From positions 1,674,001-1,738,000 of the forward strand of contig JAHLEZ010000009.1 of NCBI GenBank assembly GCA_020726505.1: a stretch of 64,000 bases of DNA, in the 5' to 3' direction. Of this stretch, positions 55,291 to 64,000 are shown in pieces; the first letter of the stretch is position 1; every line of letters starts with the position of its first letter. The notes beneath the pieces were generated by a model. That model was not told the origin of the DNA. It searched no databases and saw only the letters and a program-made list of their open reading frames with translations. The position numbers and the translations under genes were made by a program. The DNA is from Leptodontidium sp. MPI-SDFR-AT-0119 (lineage: Eukaryota; Ascomycota; Leotiomycetes; Helotiales; Leptodontidiaceae).

Positions 55291-58200
55291 TATAATCACT
55301 GCTTCTTCTTGACTTGACTTATAAAACAGGTCTTTATTAAAGCGTACGTTACACGTGACGATAATTCGGTCGAGACGTGGCACTTAAATCTAGTAAATAT
55401 TAAAAGTATAAAAACCTATTAAGTATCTAATATACACACGCGCATTCACTTTGAACGCTCTTTTCTCTTGCCCTTTCGCTCGTTTTACTATTAATAGATA
55501 TACTCTACACCTAAAAACGTAAATCCCATTCTAATTTAGTCTGAAATTTATAGTAAACTTTATAACAAGCGCTGGATTATATTATTGAAAGTAATTACGA
55601 AACCACTGATTTAGTATTTCTAATAGCGACTACTAATTATTCACGCGTCTAAGGCTCCTATTATATAGGTAGATGCCTCTTAGTGTATATTTAATGGCTA
55701 GTTCCGCGGGGAGATTTATTAAAAGCCTCATTTTAATTCCCTTATTAATTACTTCTTAATCAGCCCTTTCGGCGCCACTATTTGGCTTATAAGTTGAGGT
55801 AAGTGAAAGCTCGAGTTCAATTCTGAGCTTCTTAGCCTAGTTCTTATATCTCGTGAATCCGCGGATAGTAATAACTGCCTTTTCTTAATTGTGTTTTAGT
55901 CTATATATCGAGAGTCCGAACTACTTACGAACCCAGCGTTTAAAGTTCTCGATGTATTCGAAGACTATATTATACTCCTTGTTTTGGAGGGCATAACTTA
56001 CGAGTAGTCTATTATACTTATCTTTAAGTAAAAGGAGCTAGGAGTTGTTCCTAAATCTAATTAGATAATCGAAGAGATCTTAAGTGACTCTCTAAAATAG
56101 TCTAAGTGATCGTCTCTTAATTAGGCGTCTAGAGATCACTTGAGATACGTGGGTTAAAGTGTAATACTTATATTTAATTCTCCTTATTGCCTTAGTGATT
56201 CTAATATTCTTGGCTAAGTTTGTCAGCTTTCTTAAGGTATTTAGCCCTAAGTGTCTAGAGTGTAGATGTTAATATATTTCTGTATTTGTTCTTAGTCTCT
56301 TATACTCTCGCGATAGTCTATAGAATTTACTAATGTTTTGTTTAAGCGTTAGAAACATTATAGTACTTATAACACTAGAAGGGATCTCACGGGAGTTCGA
56401 CGAATAATTAGAAAGCTCGTTAAATTTAAAGAATATAAAGTTTTACTTACGAACTAACTATTATATAATTAAGTAGTCCCCTATAAGATCGTTTTCCTCC
56501 TTTTAGCGCAAAGTATAGTCCATTTTATAGTACTAAAGCCCGCTATTATAAAGACGAACTTTAGAGATAATATTAATATGAAATCCTTTTATAATAGTAA
56601 CGTCGTAAAAGGTTAAATTAAATAACTCCTTATCCGAGTTCTTGAGAGACCCCTTTATAACGCGAATTCCGCGTCTTATAATTAAAAGTTAAGAGCTTTT
56701 ACACTCTATAATGTCCTCTAGTTTAGACTTGACAAATGATCTTGGCTCTAAGAGCGAACGATCATTGACAAGATTAGTTGTACTATAGTTATTAAGAAGA
56801 GTACTCGATAATAAGGGGTAAGTAGAGTCTCACATAAAGTAAATACTAGGTTAGTAATCTTTTGTGAGGCTTAAAAGGATTATTACTTGTGTTTGTGTGT
56901 CGCTCTTTGCCCCTTTGTCTAAGATGTTTCTAAGGAACGTAGACTTACTTTTGCCCTTATTACTGGCGCTTTTAATAGCGTCCTTAGTGACTTAAAGTAT
57001 TAGTTTGTTTAATCTAATTTAGTCTCGCAGTCCCTTTTATTTACTGTTAATAAAGCGCTATTAGATTTGCTTTATTATAACGTCATCTATTAGAGGATTT
57101 AGTCTAACATTTCTATTAAGGTCTTTTATATAGACCTTCTTATAAATAGCAAGTTGAAGTCGAGTGTAATTTAAAGGGCTCCATCTGTGGGTCCGATTAT
57201 TCTAGTAAGGGTATGACTTCTCAGGGGATTTCCCTTTCGAAGGTTTATAAGTGTCCTTATTACCTTCTAACGTCGCTTTATTATTAGACGATCGTTCGTT
57301 AAGAGTAACGAAGTGTCCGTGACTTCAGGTTCTATAGCTTAATAAAAGAGCTTAGTACTAAGGACTTAATTTATTAACGTAGAAGAATCGAGTTAGTTAA
57401 TTAATAGTATAAAGAAGGGGAAGACTGAGGGTCTTATACTCCTGAATTTTCTTATTTTGGCGCTTTACTCACGAGCGATTAAAGTTTCTTACTATAACTA
57501 AGAAATCAATTATATTAATCGTTCCTTCCACGTCTAACACCTTATATAACTAAGCTTTCTGAATCAGCTCTTAGTAAAACATAATTTATACGCGAGGGTT
57601 ACTCTTCCCCTTAGTCTTAAGGGATTCTTAGTAGTCGTTTCGTGTTTAAGTTTAAATCGACATTTCCGTTTAGTAGAGTACCTCCTTAAGGGAGTGAAGG
57701 ATCACTTGAATATTTATACGCTTTTCTTGTACTACTCGAGCTGCTACAATACTGAAGAATTACTTAGCTATACTCCTCTCGACTTAGTCGTAGAGTTTGA
57801 AGTAGTTAGACGCTCGGGACTACTAAATTACACTTTAGAGGACGTGCTCTTTGGCCTTAGCTTCCACTTACTCCTGGAGTGACTCAGGGGTTATAAGGTT
57901 AGGCCTTATTAGTAACACTAGGAGCGGTTTAAACATTCTAGAGTTACCCCTTACACTAGGGGTTAAAAGCGTAAACGTTTGATTACTTCCGCCCTCGGAA
58001 CCTGGGCTGACAGTAGTTGCACTGCTTACTATAGTGCTCGAGGATCTAAGAGCTCTTCTAGTGTTTCCCAGAATTGCTACTTGATTGTTTATTACTTAAG
58101 TCTTGAGTTATTCTTTATAAGTATATATAAAGAGCTAATAGTCTATATTTTTTTAGTATTAGCTTCCTCCGCGAGCTCTTTAGTAGTTAAAGGAGTAGTA

Positions 58201-58379
58201 TTAAAGATTTCGGATAGAAACGTAATATCTTTTCTATTAGGGTCGACGTATAACTAAAGTCCGAGTATATTTACTATAAGCGTAAAGTGTATAAGTTATA
58301 CTGGCTAATCTTCTAGTTTATTACATAAGATCTTGGACAATAGGAGTCTAGTAGGTTCGTTAATACTTGTGGAAGACAT
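55291..58379 (-). pseudogene. Cop4 gag, protease and integrase
   Basis: Minus strand from ATG 58379: MSSTSINEPTRLLLSKILCN, FTLIVNILGL, FLSEIFNTTPLTTKELAEEA, FWETLEELLDPRA, a Copia-type gag. The protease region is at about 56,600-56,830 (TLLNNYSTTNLVNDRSLLEP, DDIIECKSSQLLIIRRGIRV-like, FNLTFYDVTIIKGFHINIIS), closely matching Cop2. Pre-integrase and integrase entry at about 56,100-56,250 (HLGLNTLRKLTNLAKNIRIT, IKYKYYTLTHVSQVISRRLI) has a zinc pair now Tyr. Plus-strand open frames at 57694-57882 and 57979-58257 are shadows of gag. Confidence 0.65.
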
Positions 58380-58503
58380 ATCGAATGATCGATGTGTAAT
58401 TATAGAATTAAAGGTAGAAGTTAAATAATCGTAGAACTTATTGACTAAAAGTTCTTCTACGAATGCGCTGTGTAACTTAAATAAGACAGGTGTGGCTCTT
58501 AAC

Positions 58504-58697
58504 TGTCGTGCAGAAGACGAGTATTAACTCAGGGGTTTAAAAGATTCTACGATCAAATGAGGTTCTGTAAAGTGTATTCAAAGATTGATTGAATTGAGCG
58601 TTATCCTCTTGAAGAGAGGAGCTAAAGACTGGGTTTATATACCTGGAATGCTTACGTAAGCATGCACCAGACCAAAGAACTGCGCTAGTGCGCGACA
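58504..58697 (-). repeat. Cop4 5' LTR
   Basis: 194 bp, TGTCGTGCAGAAGACGAG...GTGCGCGACA, followed on the plus strand by GTAAT. Contains a perfect 16-bp palindrome ATGCTTACGTAAGCAT at 58648-58663 and a hairpin TCCTCTT-ga-AGAGAGGA. Better preserved than its partner. Confidence 0.92.
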
Positions 58698-58702
58698 GTA
58701 AT

Positions 58703-61450
58703 TATAAGGACGTTTAAGGAATATCGGGAGTTAAGAGTAAGGAAAAGATAGATTTGAAAGTCTAAATTACTATGCGCTATTAATATACTAGTCGCTAAGA
58801 AGTAAAGAGAACTAAAAGGAAGACCCTATAGTAACTACTATATAATTAATAACGGAACTATACGAGATATTTATCCTTTACTTAACGTGTAATACCTGCG
58901 GAATAAGTTAGCCAAAGCAAAGGTTTATACTAAACTAGACTAGCGTAACGCGTTTAATTTAATTCGAATTAAAGAAGTCCACGAATGGAAAATTGTCTTC
59001 GTGTTACCTTTAAGCTTATAGAAGTATATAATAATACTATTCGGACTTACGAACACACCTACCATATACTAAAGGCAAAATAATAAGATCTTACGGGATT
59101 TCATTGGCAAGTTCGTTATATATTACCTAAACGATATACTAGTCTACTTAGAGACCCTTGAGGAACACTAGGGACACGTTATCGCAATTATGAAAGCCTT
59201 ACTTAAGATAAATTCTAGATTAAAGCTATTAAAGTATGAATTCTTAATTAAGCGAGTTACTTTCCTAGGTTATATTATACGCCTAGGATAAATAAGCATT
59301 AACCTAAAAAAGATTAGAGTCGTAAAGGGATAAGAATCGCTAAAGAACGTTAAGGATATATAATCTTAGTTAAGATTTGCCAACTTTTGCTAATAATTTA
59401 TTTAAGACTATTCTAAAATCGTGAAACCTTTTATTAACTTAATTAGGAAAGGCATTCCCTTTGCCTAGGACAAATGTTATAAAAAGGCGTTTTAGTAACT
59501 TAAAACGGAATTTATAAGATAACTAATACTCTATAGCTTCGATAAAAAAAAGGAAAGTATTATCGAAACTAACGCCTTAGACACTTGCACAAGCGCAGCA
59601 CACTTATAAAGGGACGATTAAAGACGGCTATACCCGATAGCCTACTACTTAAAAAAGATGTCCCTAACTAAGTAAAACTATAACATTTATAAAAAGGAAC
59701 TTATAATAATTATTAAAGTGCTTAAGTATTAAAAGATTTACTTATAAGAAGCCAAGTTTCCCGTTATCGTTTACACTAATTATATAAATCTCCGAACCTT
59801 TACTACTACTAAGGTCCTTAATAATCGAAGATTAGCTAGATAATCGGAGGAACTCGCCTTTTTTAAACTAGTTATTAAATACGTTTAAGAAAAGGATAAT
59901 ATAAGAGCGAACGTATTAAGTAAATTACTTGGCTACGAGGACAATAAAGTTTATAACTAAACTACGTTATTAAAGAAACTAAATAATAAGGACATAATAC
60001 CTAATGTCCGGGAAGCCGCGGCCATTAAATAAGTTCTCAATAAACCTTAGCATAACACTTTAAAGAAGACCTAAGAAAAGAACAGGCTATTGTTAAATTA
60101 AACTAAGGAACTTATTCGTTAGAATATTATTAAAAATAGTATTATACGCGTAAATAAGAAGATATAGCTCTCGCCGAGCCTAGCGAAAGTATATATTAAG
60201 GAATAACACGGGCTTCCGGCGTATAAATACTAGGGAATACAATGAACGTATCTAAGGATCTCAAGGAACTATTAGAGTAAAGGGCTCCGCGACATAGTTA
60301 AAGGGGTGATTACTAATTATAATGCTTATATTAAGAATAAGCCTAATTAGCACGCACCTTATGAGCAGATAATCATAGTACCGATACTACCAAAGTCCTG
60401 GAGATTTATATTATGAGACTTTATAAGGCTATTACTGTTATTAAAGGATTAGGTTATAGGGGTTAGCTATAACATAATATTCGTTATTATAAAAAGACTT
60501 ATTAAGTATATAATTCTAATATTAGTTAAATCCACTCTTACGGTCGAAAACCTAGCACAGGTATACTTTGAGGTAGTCTTTAAACATAAAGTACTCGAAG
60601 ATATTATATTAGATTAAGATAAGTTATTCACATTAAAGTTTTAAAAAGCCTTAATAGCTTTCCTAGGAACTAACCGAAAGCTCTTAATAATATTTTATCT
60701 TTAAACTAATAAAGGAAACGAACGAATGAACTAAGTAGTCGAAGCGTACTTACGCTACTACGTTAACTACTAATAAAACAACTAGGTAAGATTACTACTA
60801 TTAGCAGAGTTCGCTTATAATAGCTTAATCACGGAAATAATAAAGGTTATACTTTTCTTCGTAAATTATAGTTATAAACTTGTCGCTTATAAAGAACTTA
60901 ACGTTATTATTAAGGATAATAATATAGCTCGTATTTAGGTTTAAAAGATTTAGGACTTTTATAAGGAATTAACTAAAAAAATTTAGTTCGTAGTAGAAAA
61001 GAATACGTATTATTATAATATGACACGTAATTAGGAGCTAACGTTATAAGAGGGGGATAGGGTTTATCTTTTGCGAAAAAACATTAATACTAAGCGACTA
61101 AGCGACAAATTAAATTACAAGAAATTAAGACTATTTAAAATTAAACAAGTTAAGGGATTATTAAATTACGAACTTTAGTTATTAACTACGATAAAGAAGA
61201 TATTCCTAGTATTTTATATATCCCTATTAAAAAAAGCATTATTAAGAGCTTTATTAGCTTTAAAGACAATTACTAAACTAGTAAATTTACTCGAGGAATA
61301 CGAGGTAAAGGAACTACTAAATTATTAGTATAAGCGAGGTACTATTAGATATTTAGTAAAATAAGAAAACTACTTACTATTAAAAAACACATAAGAACCT
61401 AAGTTAAGCCTTCGTTACCTAAAGTTACTTGCTAATTTCTATCGACGAAA
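58703..61450 (+). pseudogene. Gyp4 RT, RNase H, integrase, chromodomain
   Basis: Resumes Gyp4 after Cop4. RT: LRNKLAKAKVYTKLDQRNAF, NLIRIKEVHEWKIVFVL, FVIYYLNDILVYLETLEEHQ (YxDD as YLND), LKYEFLIKRVTFLGYIIRLG. RNase H at about 59,560: ESIIETNALDTCTSAAHLQ, then KMSLTKQNYNIYKKELIIII. Integrase at about 60,190-60,860: HGLPAYKYQGI, ITNYNAYIKNKPNQHAPYEQ, VLEDIILDQDKLFTLKFQKA, LQTNKGNERMNQVVEAYLRY (Glu kept), LAEFAYNS. A chromodomain at 61,350-61,440 reads RYLVKQENYLLLKNT, stop, EPKLSLRYLKLLANFYRRNL. Frame continuity is excellent apart from Gln and Trp stops. Confidence 0.85.
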
Positions 61451-61461
61451 CTTAAATCTAC

Positions 61462-61970
61462 TTAAAGGGGGTTCGCTAGGTCGAAAGGAAGGTTAACTAT
61501 CGGGTTAAGGGAGGGGTCGACGGGGTCGTCGAAACTAGGACGTTTCGCGCCCGCTAGCTTAGTACTCTTCTGTGCCTCCTTTGCCTTTTTTTTCTCCTCC
61601 TTCTCTTTTGCCTCCACTTTGTTTAATTTATTTAAGGTTTTTAAACCCCGACGAAGTATTTCCCTTCCCCGCTTACGCAACTTAACTTAGCGCTGTTCGA
61701 GTTCGCGAACACGAGCCAGGCCGGCCATAACTGCTTCGAAGGCCATATCCCTCTCGAACTTCAGACGATCTTCCTCTATTCGAAGGCTTTAGAGGTCGTC
61801 GATGGACACCTAAAGAGCATCGCATTTTGCCCCACGGCGAACACACTTCTTATACCTCTAAGACTTTTCATTTAAGATTACGCAATTACGATAGTAGCGG
61901 ATATAATTTAAATAAGGTATACTAGGCAAACCGTAGGAGTTAATCATTTCGGCAAGCGCTATCCTTTGTT
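61462..61970 (-). pseudogene. Gyp4 antisense Zn2Cys6-like coiled-coil protein gene
   Basis: Minus strand, between the chromodomain and 3' LTR. Exon start unclear; readable from about 61,970 (IALAEMINSYGLPSIPYLNY). Then YLNYIRYYRNCVILNEKSQR and YKKCVRRGAKCDAL. With Tyr as former Cys the spacing is C-x2-C-x6-C-x9-C-x2-C-x6-C, which falls inside the fungal Zn2Cys6 consensus (C-x2-C-x6-C-x5-12-C-x2-C-x6-8-C). A strong heptad-rich helix follows: RIEEDRLKFERDMAFEAVMA, GLARVRELEQRQ, then a 72-codon uninterrupted frame RKRGREILRRGLKTLNKLNK, VEAKEKEEKKKAKEAQKSTK and a Pro/Asp tail. Only two to three RIP-type stops. Possibly a DNA-binding or RNA-binding protein; function unknown. Confidence 0.65.
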
Positions 61971-62085
61971 TATATTTAGTTATTTTAAAGAATATAATAA
62001 AAGAAAAAGACGGCTATAGGCCGCCATCGATATTTCCTTTGGCATACTTAAGCGTAAGGACACGCTAAGGACGGAAGGGGGATAG

Positions 62086-62515
62086 TATCACGATCCGAGG
62101 ATCACGTGTGTCTTGGCCTTAAGGCTCGGTAGCCTTGCTGCATAAAGAAGCTAAGACATAAATAATAATTTTTAGCGTTTAGCTATATATTGTAATTTTA
62201 GTATTAAACGAAAGAACAAAATCATAGGACTAGGAGTCACGTGACGGTATAGAGCTTTTAGAGCTTTAGGATCTAAGGCTCTAAGAACCCTAGAGTTATA
62301 GGTTCCCTAGGGATCCCGTTAAAAACAAAGTTCTATATAAATAAAGTAGTTTCCTAAGTAATAAAGCTTCGTACTTAAATTCATATAGTAGTTTAACTAT
62401 TACTTGTAACGTCTTAATTCCCATTAAGAACCGAATCTCTTATGACTTTACTTCTTAGCTAATACCAACCAACGAGCCTATACGCCGCGTACCAGTCAGA
62501 ACCAGGAACGTTACA
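62086..62515 (+). repeat. Gyp4 3' LTR
   Basis: 430 bp, TATCACGATCCGAGG...GGAACGTTACA, preceded by the purine tract and followed by TTTAT. Partner of 46092-46521 with RIP-type differences. Confidence 0.92.
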
Positions 62516-62520
62516 TTTAT

Positions 62521-63187
62521 TTAATAAGCTAATATTTATGACTTTGTTGCGCTATTTAGGGTAGTTCTCGATGCCCTTTAATTTGTGGATATCGGAGAGA
62601 TTAAGAGACGTTGAGGCCATCTTGCGTCGTTTAGGCTCAATTATAAGGGACGGCGCAGTGACTTATACGCGCTTAAGGGTAAATTCCCTCTGATTCGGAT
62701 CCGGTTTGGAATCCGTAAGGGTAAATTAGTCGTTTGTGGGCGTACTTTTAGTACTGAATAGGATGTCGAAGTCGTTTGTATTAAACGTACTAAGAATAAA
62801 AACAGGGGTAGCAGATGTTGCTCTAATTGCGCTAGATGGTAAATGTACTTAACTAGTTGATTTAAATAAGTCGTAAAAGGTATCGTTACTACTATTAGAA
62901 TCGCTAACTTTGGAATCCCCCGAATGGCGATCCTCGTAAGATGTCGAAGGTGCCGACAAGTTGTCGTGCGGGGATGGAGATACTAGTAAAGAGGTAGACG
63001 TATTCTTTTTCGTATTACTCTAGTTAGAAAGGCGCGCTACGCTAGCGATTGGACTTTCCGAATACTCGACCTCGATCGTCGGAGACGCACCGCAACTCTG
63101 GTTGAAAGCGCGCGCTTAAATACGAATTCTTTAGGGAGGAGTAAAGTGTAATTTAATACTTAGGTTAGGCTATCGGGGCTTATAACC
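62521..63187 (-). pseudogene. Cop3 gag N-terminal part and leader
   Basis: On the minus strand ATG 62620 opens MASTSLNLSDIHKLKGIENY, then NKVINISLLNK up to the Gyp4 site (in phase with 46091). The frame is also open upstream through a Ser/Thr-rich segment to about 63,110 (ASPTIEVEYSESPIASVARL, TSLLVSPSPHDNLSAPSTSY, STPTND), so the original start may lie farther upstream. The first bases after the LTR (GGTTATAAGCCCC) form the primer-binding site. Confidence 0.65.
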
Positions 63188-63369
63188 TATTACTAGGATA
63201 ATCACGTATAGCGAGGAAGCAGGAGAGTGTCAATTGGGTTAATCAGCTTGTAGTATTAAAAGCTATGGACAGACGATCAGGGAGATTACAAGTAGTCGCT
63301 CCGATGCCACTAGCGTACCGATATTCATTATCCGGCCACCTGACATACTCGTGACTTAAACTTGCAACA
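63188..63369 (-). repeat. Cop3 5' LTR
   Basis: 182 bp, plus-strand start TATTACTAGG and end CTTGCAACA, followed by TTAAG. Partner of 41089-41270. Confidence 0.9.
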
Positions 63370-63374
63370 TTAAG

Positions 63375-63688
63375 AAACCGAATAGTTTTCTATAATTATA
63401 TATTAACTTTTAAGTATTAAATTCCTTTACTTAAAAGAATTAATATCCCTTACCTTTAATTAATAAGACCTTAACTCACATAGCTAACACTTGTATTTTT
63501 ATTAAATTAAATATTCGTTAAGCTTTTTATTATATACGAATAAATTTAGTGTTAAAGAAATATATAACCTTTCGTACGAGATATAACGTATATAAGTATA
63601 AAGTTCTTTTATTTAGTTTAATTAATGGCCTTGTTACTTACTAGCGCCACATAAATAATATTCTCTTCGATTACTTTAATATTTTGCG
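63375..63688 (+). pseudogene. Gyp2 RT, central piece
   Basis: Resumes Gyp2 RT from 41088 in phase: KPNSFLQLYINFQVLNSFTQ, NQYPLPLINKTLTHIANTCI, FIKLNIRQAFYYIRINLVLK, KYITFRTRYNVYKYKVLLFS and YQRHINNILFDYFN (before the YxDD motif). It is cut at about 63,688 by the next insertion. Confidence 0.8.
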
Positions 63689-64000
63689 TGTCGGTGATTC
63701 TATATTAAGAAACCGGGATTTCTTAAACAAGGAATCTCTCGCCTAAGGGCCTAGCTGCTCTAGCGCTCGTGCTGCTCTAAGACGGCTGGAACGAGTGGTC
63801 GCGACCCCTACTAACTCCCCTTAAGACCCCACCTAGTGTATAAATCTAGTGCTATTTCTAACTTCACCTTTTCTCGTCCTTTACTAAGTTTTTAATACGC
63901 TAGCCATATGCCACCCTCGTCGTTAGACCTTCGCGATTATCCCATGGCTCACAAGCCGGCCCTATTACCTACACCACGCCTCAAATTTCCCCTACTAGGC
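63689..64000. mobile_element. start of another insertion, cut by window end
   Basis: RT sequence of Gyp2 ends just before TGTCGGTGATTC at 63,689, and composition changes to GC-richer, RIP-poor sequence. A TATA-like GTGTATAAAT lies at 63,836. ATG 63908 opens a frame to the window edge (MPPSSLDLRDYPMAHKPALL). This fits the left end of an LTR retrotransposon with a gag start, but no second LTR or target duplication can be seen, so a different kind of insertion is possible. Confidence 0.4.

Larger units (their letters stand above)
48961..58697 (-). mobile_element. Cop4: Ty1/Copia retrotransposon, complete, minus strand
   Basis: 9,737 bp between 194-bp LTRs with GTAAT at 48956-48960 and 58698-58702. 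It contains a TRIM-like element; net length is 8,597 bp, about 1 kb longer than Cop2. The minus strand gives gag, protease, pre-integrase, integrase, RT and RNase H. About 2.3 kb lie between the RNase H end and the 3' LTR, and they hold a frame on the opposite (plus) strand. The internal region starts GTTAAGAGCC, close to the Cop2 and Cop3 primer-binding site. Confidence 0.9.
46092..62515 (+). mobile_element. Gyp4: Ty3/Gypsy chromovirus, complete, interrupted by Cop4
   Basis: Two 430-bp LTRs (46092-46521, 62086-62515) flanked by TTTAT (46087-46091, 62516-62520). Net length without Cop4 is 6,682 bp: gag with knuckle, protease, RT, RNase H, integrase with the HHCC-type entry, a chromodomain at about 61,350-61,440, then an antisense frame, a purine tract (GGAAGGGGGATA) and the 3' LTR. 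Inserted into Cop3 gag. RIP stops throughout. Confidence 0.92.
41089..63369 (-). mobile_element. Cop3: Ty1/Copia retrotransposon, complete, minus strand
   Basis: Two 182-bp LTRs in one orientation with TTAAG at 41084-41088 and 63370-63374. After removing Gyp4 (with its duplication) and the TIR element, 5,663 bp remain. Reading the minus strand from the right LTR gives leader, gag, knuckle, protease, integrase, RT and RNase H. The start of the internal region, GGTTATAAGCCCC, matches the Cop2 primer-binding site. No antisense accessory frame is present. The gag resumes in phase on both sides of Gyp4. Confidence 0.9.
14732..63688 (+). mobile_element. Gyp2: Ty3/Gypsy element, outer host of the nest
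   Basis: Pieces at 14732-15391, 23111-24414, 39168-41088 and 63375-63688 read as one plus-strand Gypsy element once Cop1, Gyp3 and Cop3 (with their 5-bp duplications) are removed. Gag passes in phase through the Cop1 site, and RT passes in phase through the Cop3 site (..ILFVK then KPNSFLQLYINF..). The left end is a presumed LTR beginning TGTAACGATC. The right end is not in the window: RT breaks off at about 63,688 where a further insertion seems to begin. Integrase and RNase H of this element are therefore not seen. Confidence 0.75.

Noticed and set aside
2436..63688. Reassigned genetic code (TAA/TAG read as Gln)
   Set aside because: Stops also replace Trp, Cys and His change to Tyr, and CpA/TpG are depleted in non-coding LTRs too. 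Flanking genes use normal Gln codons. RIP explains all of it.

Overview
This window looks like a filamentous ascomycete (Pezizomycotina) chromosome segment. Two gene-bearing stretches (about 1-2.4 kb and 10.3-13.1 kb) are set in a long AT-rich block of nested, decayed LTR retrotransposons. Almost every stop codon in the transposon reading frames sits where CAA, CAG or TGG is expected. CpA and TpG are scarce while TpA is abundant and CpG is kept. That is the signature of repeat-induced point mutation (RIP). I made all domain calls by reading frames through these stops by eye.

Left part (1-13100): a partial Clr5/TPR-like gene, a DUF1330-like gene, about 5 kb of unidentified RIP-degraded sequence, a possible solo LTR, several decayed single genes (one AsaB/CmcJ-like oxygenase), and a lineage-typical fungal gene with a recognisable 47-nt intron and two RIP-type stops.

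Right part (13541-64000): one insertion stack resolved to base level by LTR pairs and exact 5-bp target duplications. An old minus-strand Gypsy remnant (Gyp1) is interrupted by Gyp2 (14732 to at least 63688). Gyp2 carries Cop1 (15392-23105, itself hit by a solo LTR), Gyp3 (24415-39162, hit by Cop2 at 26834-34498 and by a gag-only element at 36624-38137), Cop3 (41089-63369, minus strand) and an insertion starting near 63689. Cop3 carries a small TA-flanked inverted-repeat element and Gyp4 (46092-62515). Gyp4 carries Cop4 (48961-58697, minus strand), and Cop4 carries a TRIM-like element (54151-55285). The deepest path is six insertions. Host reading frames resume in phase across several junctions, which independently supports the reconstruction.

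Most notable observation: four different elements (Cop1, Cop2, Cop4, Gyp4) each carry, between the end of pol and the 3' LTR and on the strand opposite to gag-pol, a reading frame for a small protein with a six-cysteine pattern (some Cys now Tyr, as RIP would give). The Gyp4 copy matches Zn2Cys6 spacing and is followed by a charged coiled coil. The Cop1 copy contains a canonical intron on the antisense strand. This suggests a separately transcribed antisense accessory gene shared by Copia and Gypsy elements. Gyp3 and Cop3 lack it.

No rRNA, tRNA, CRISPR array or replication origin was recognised.
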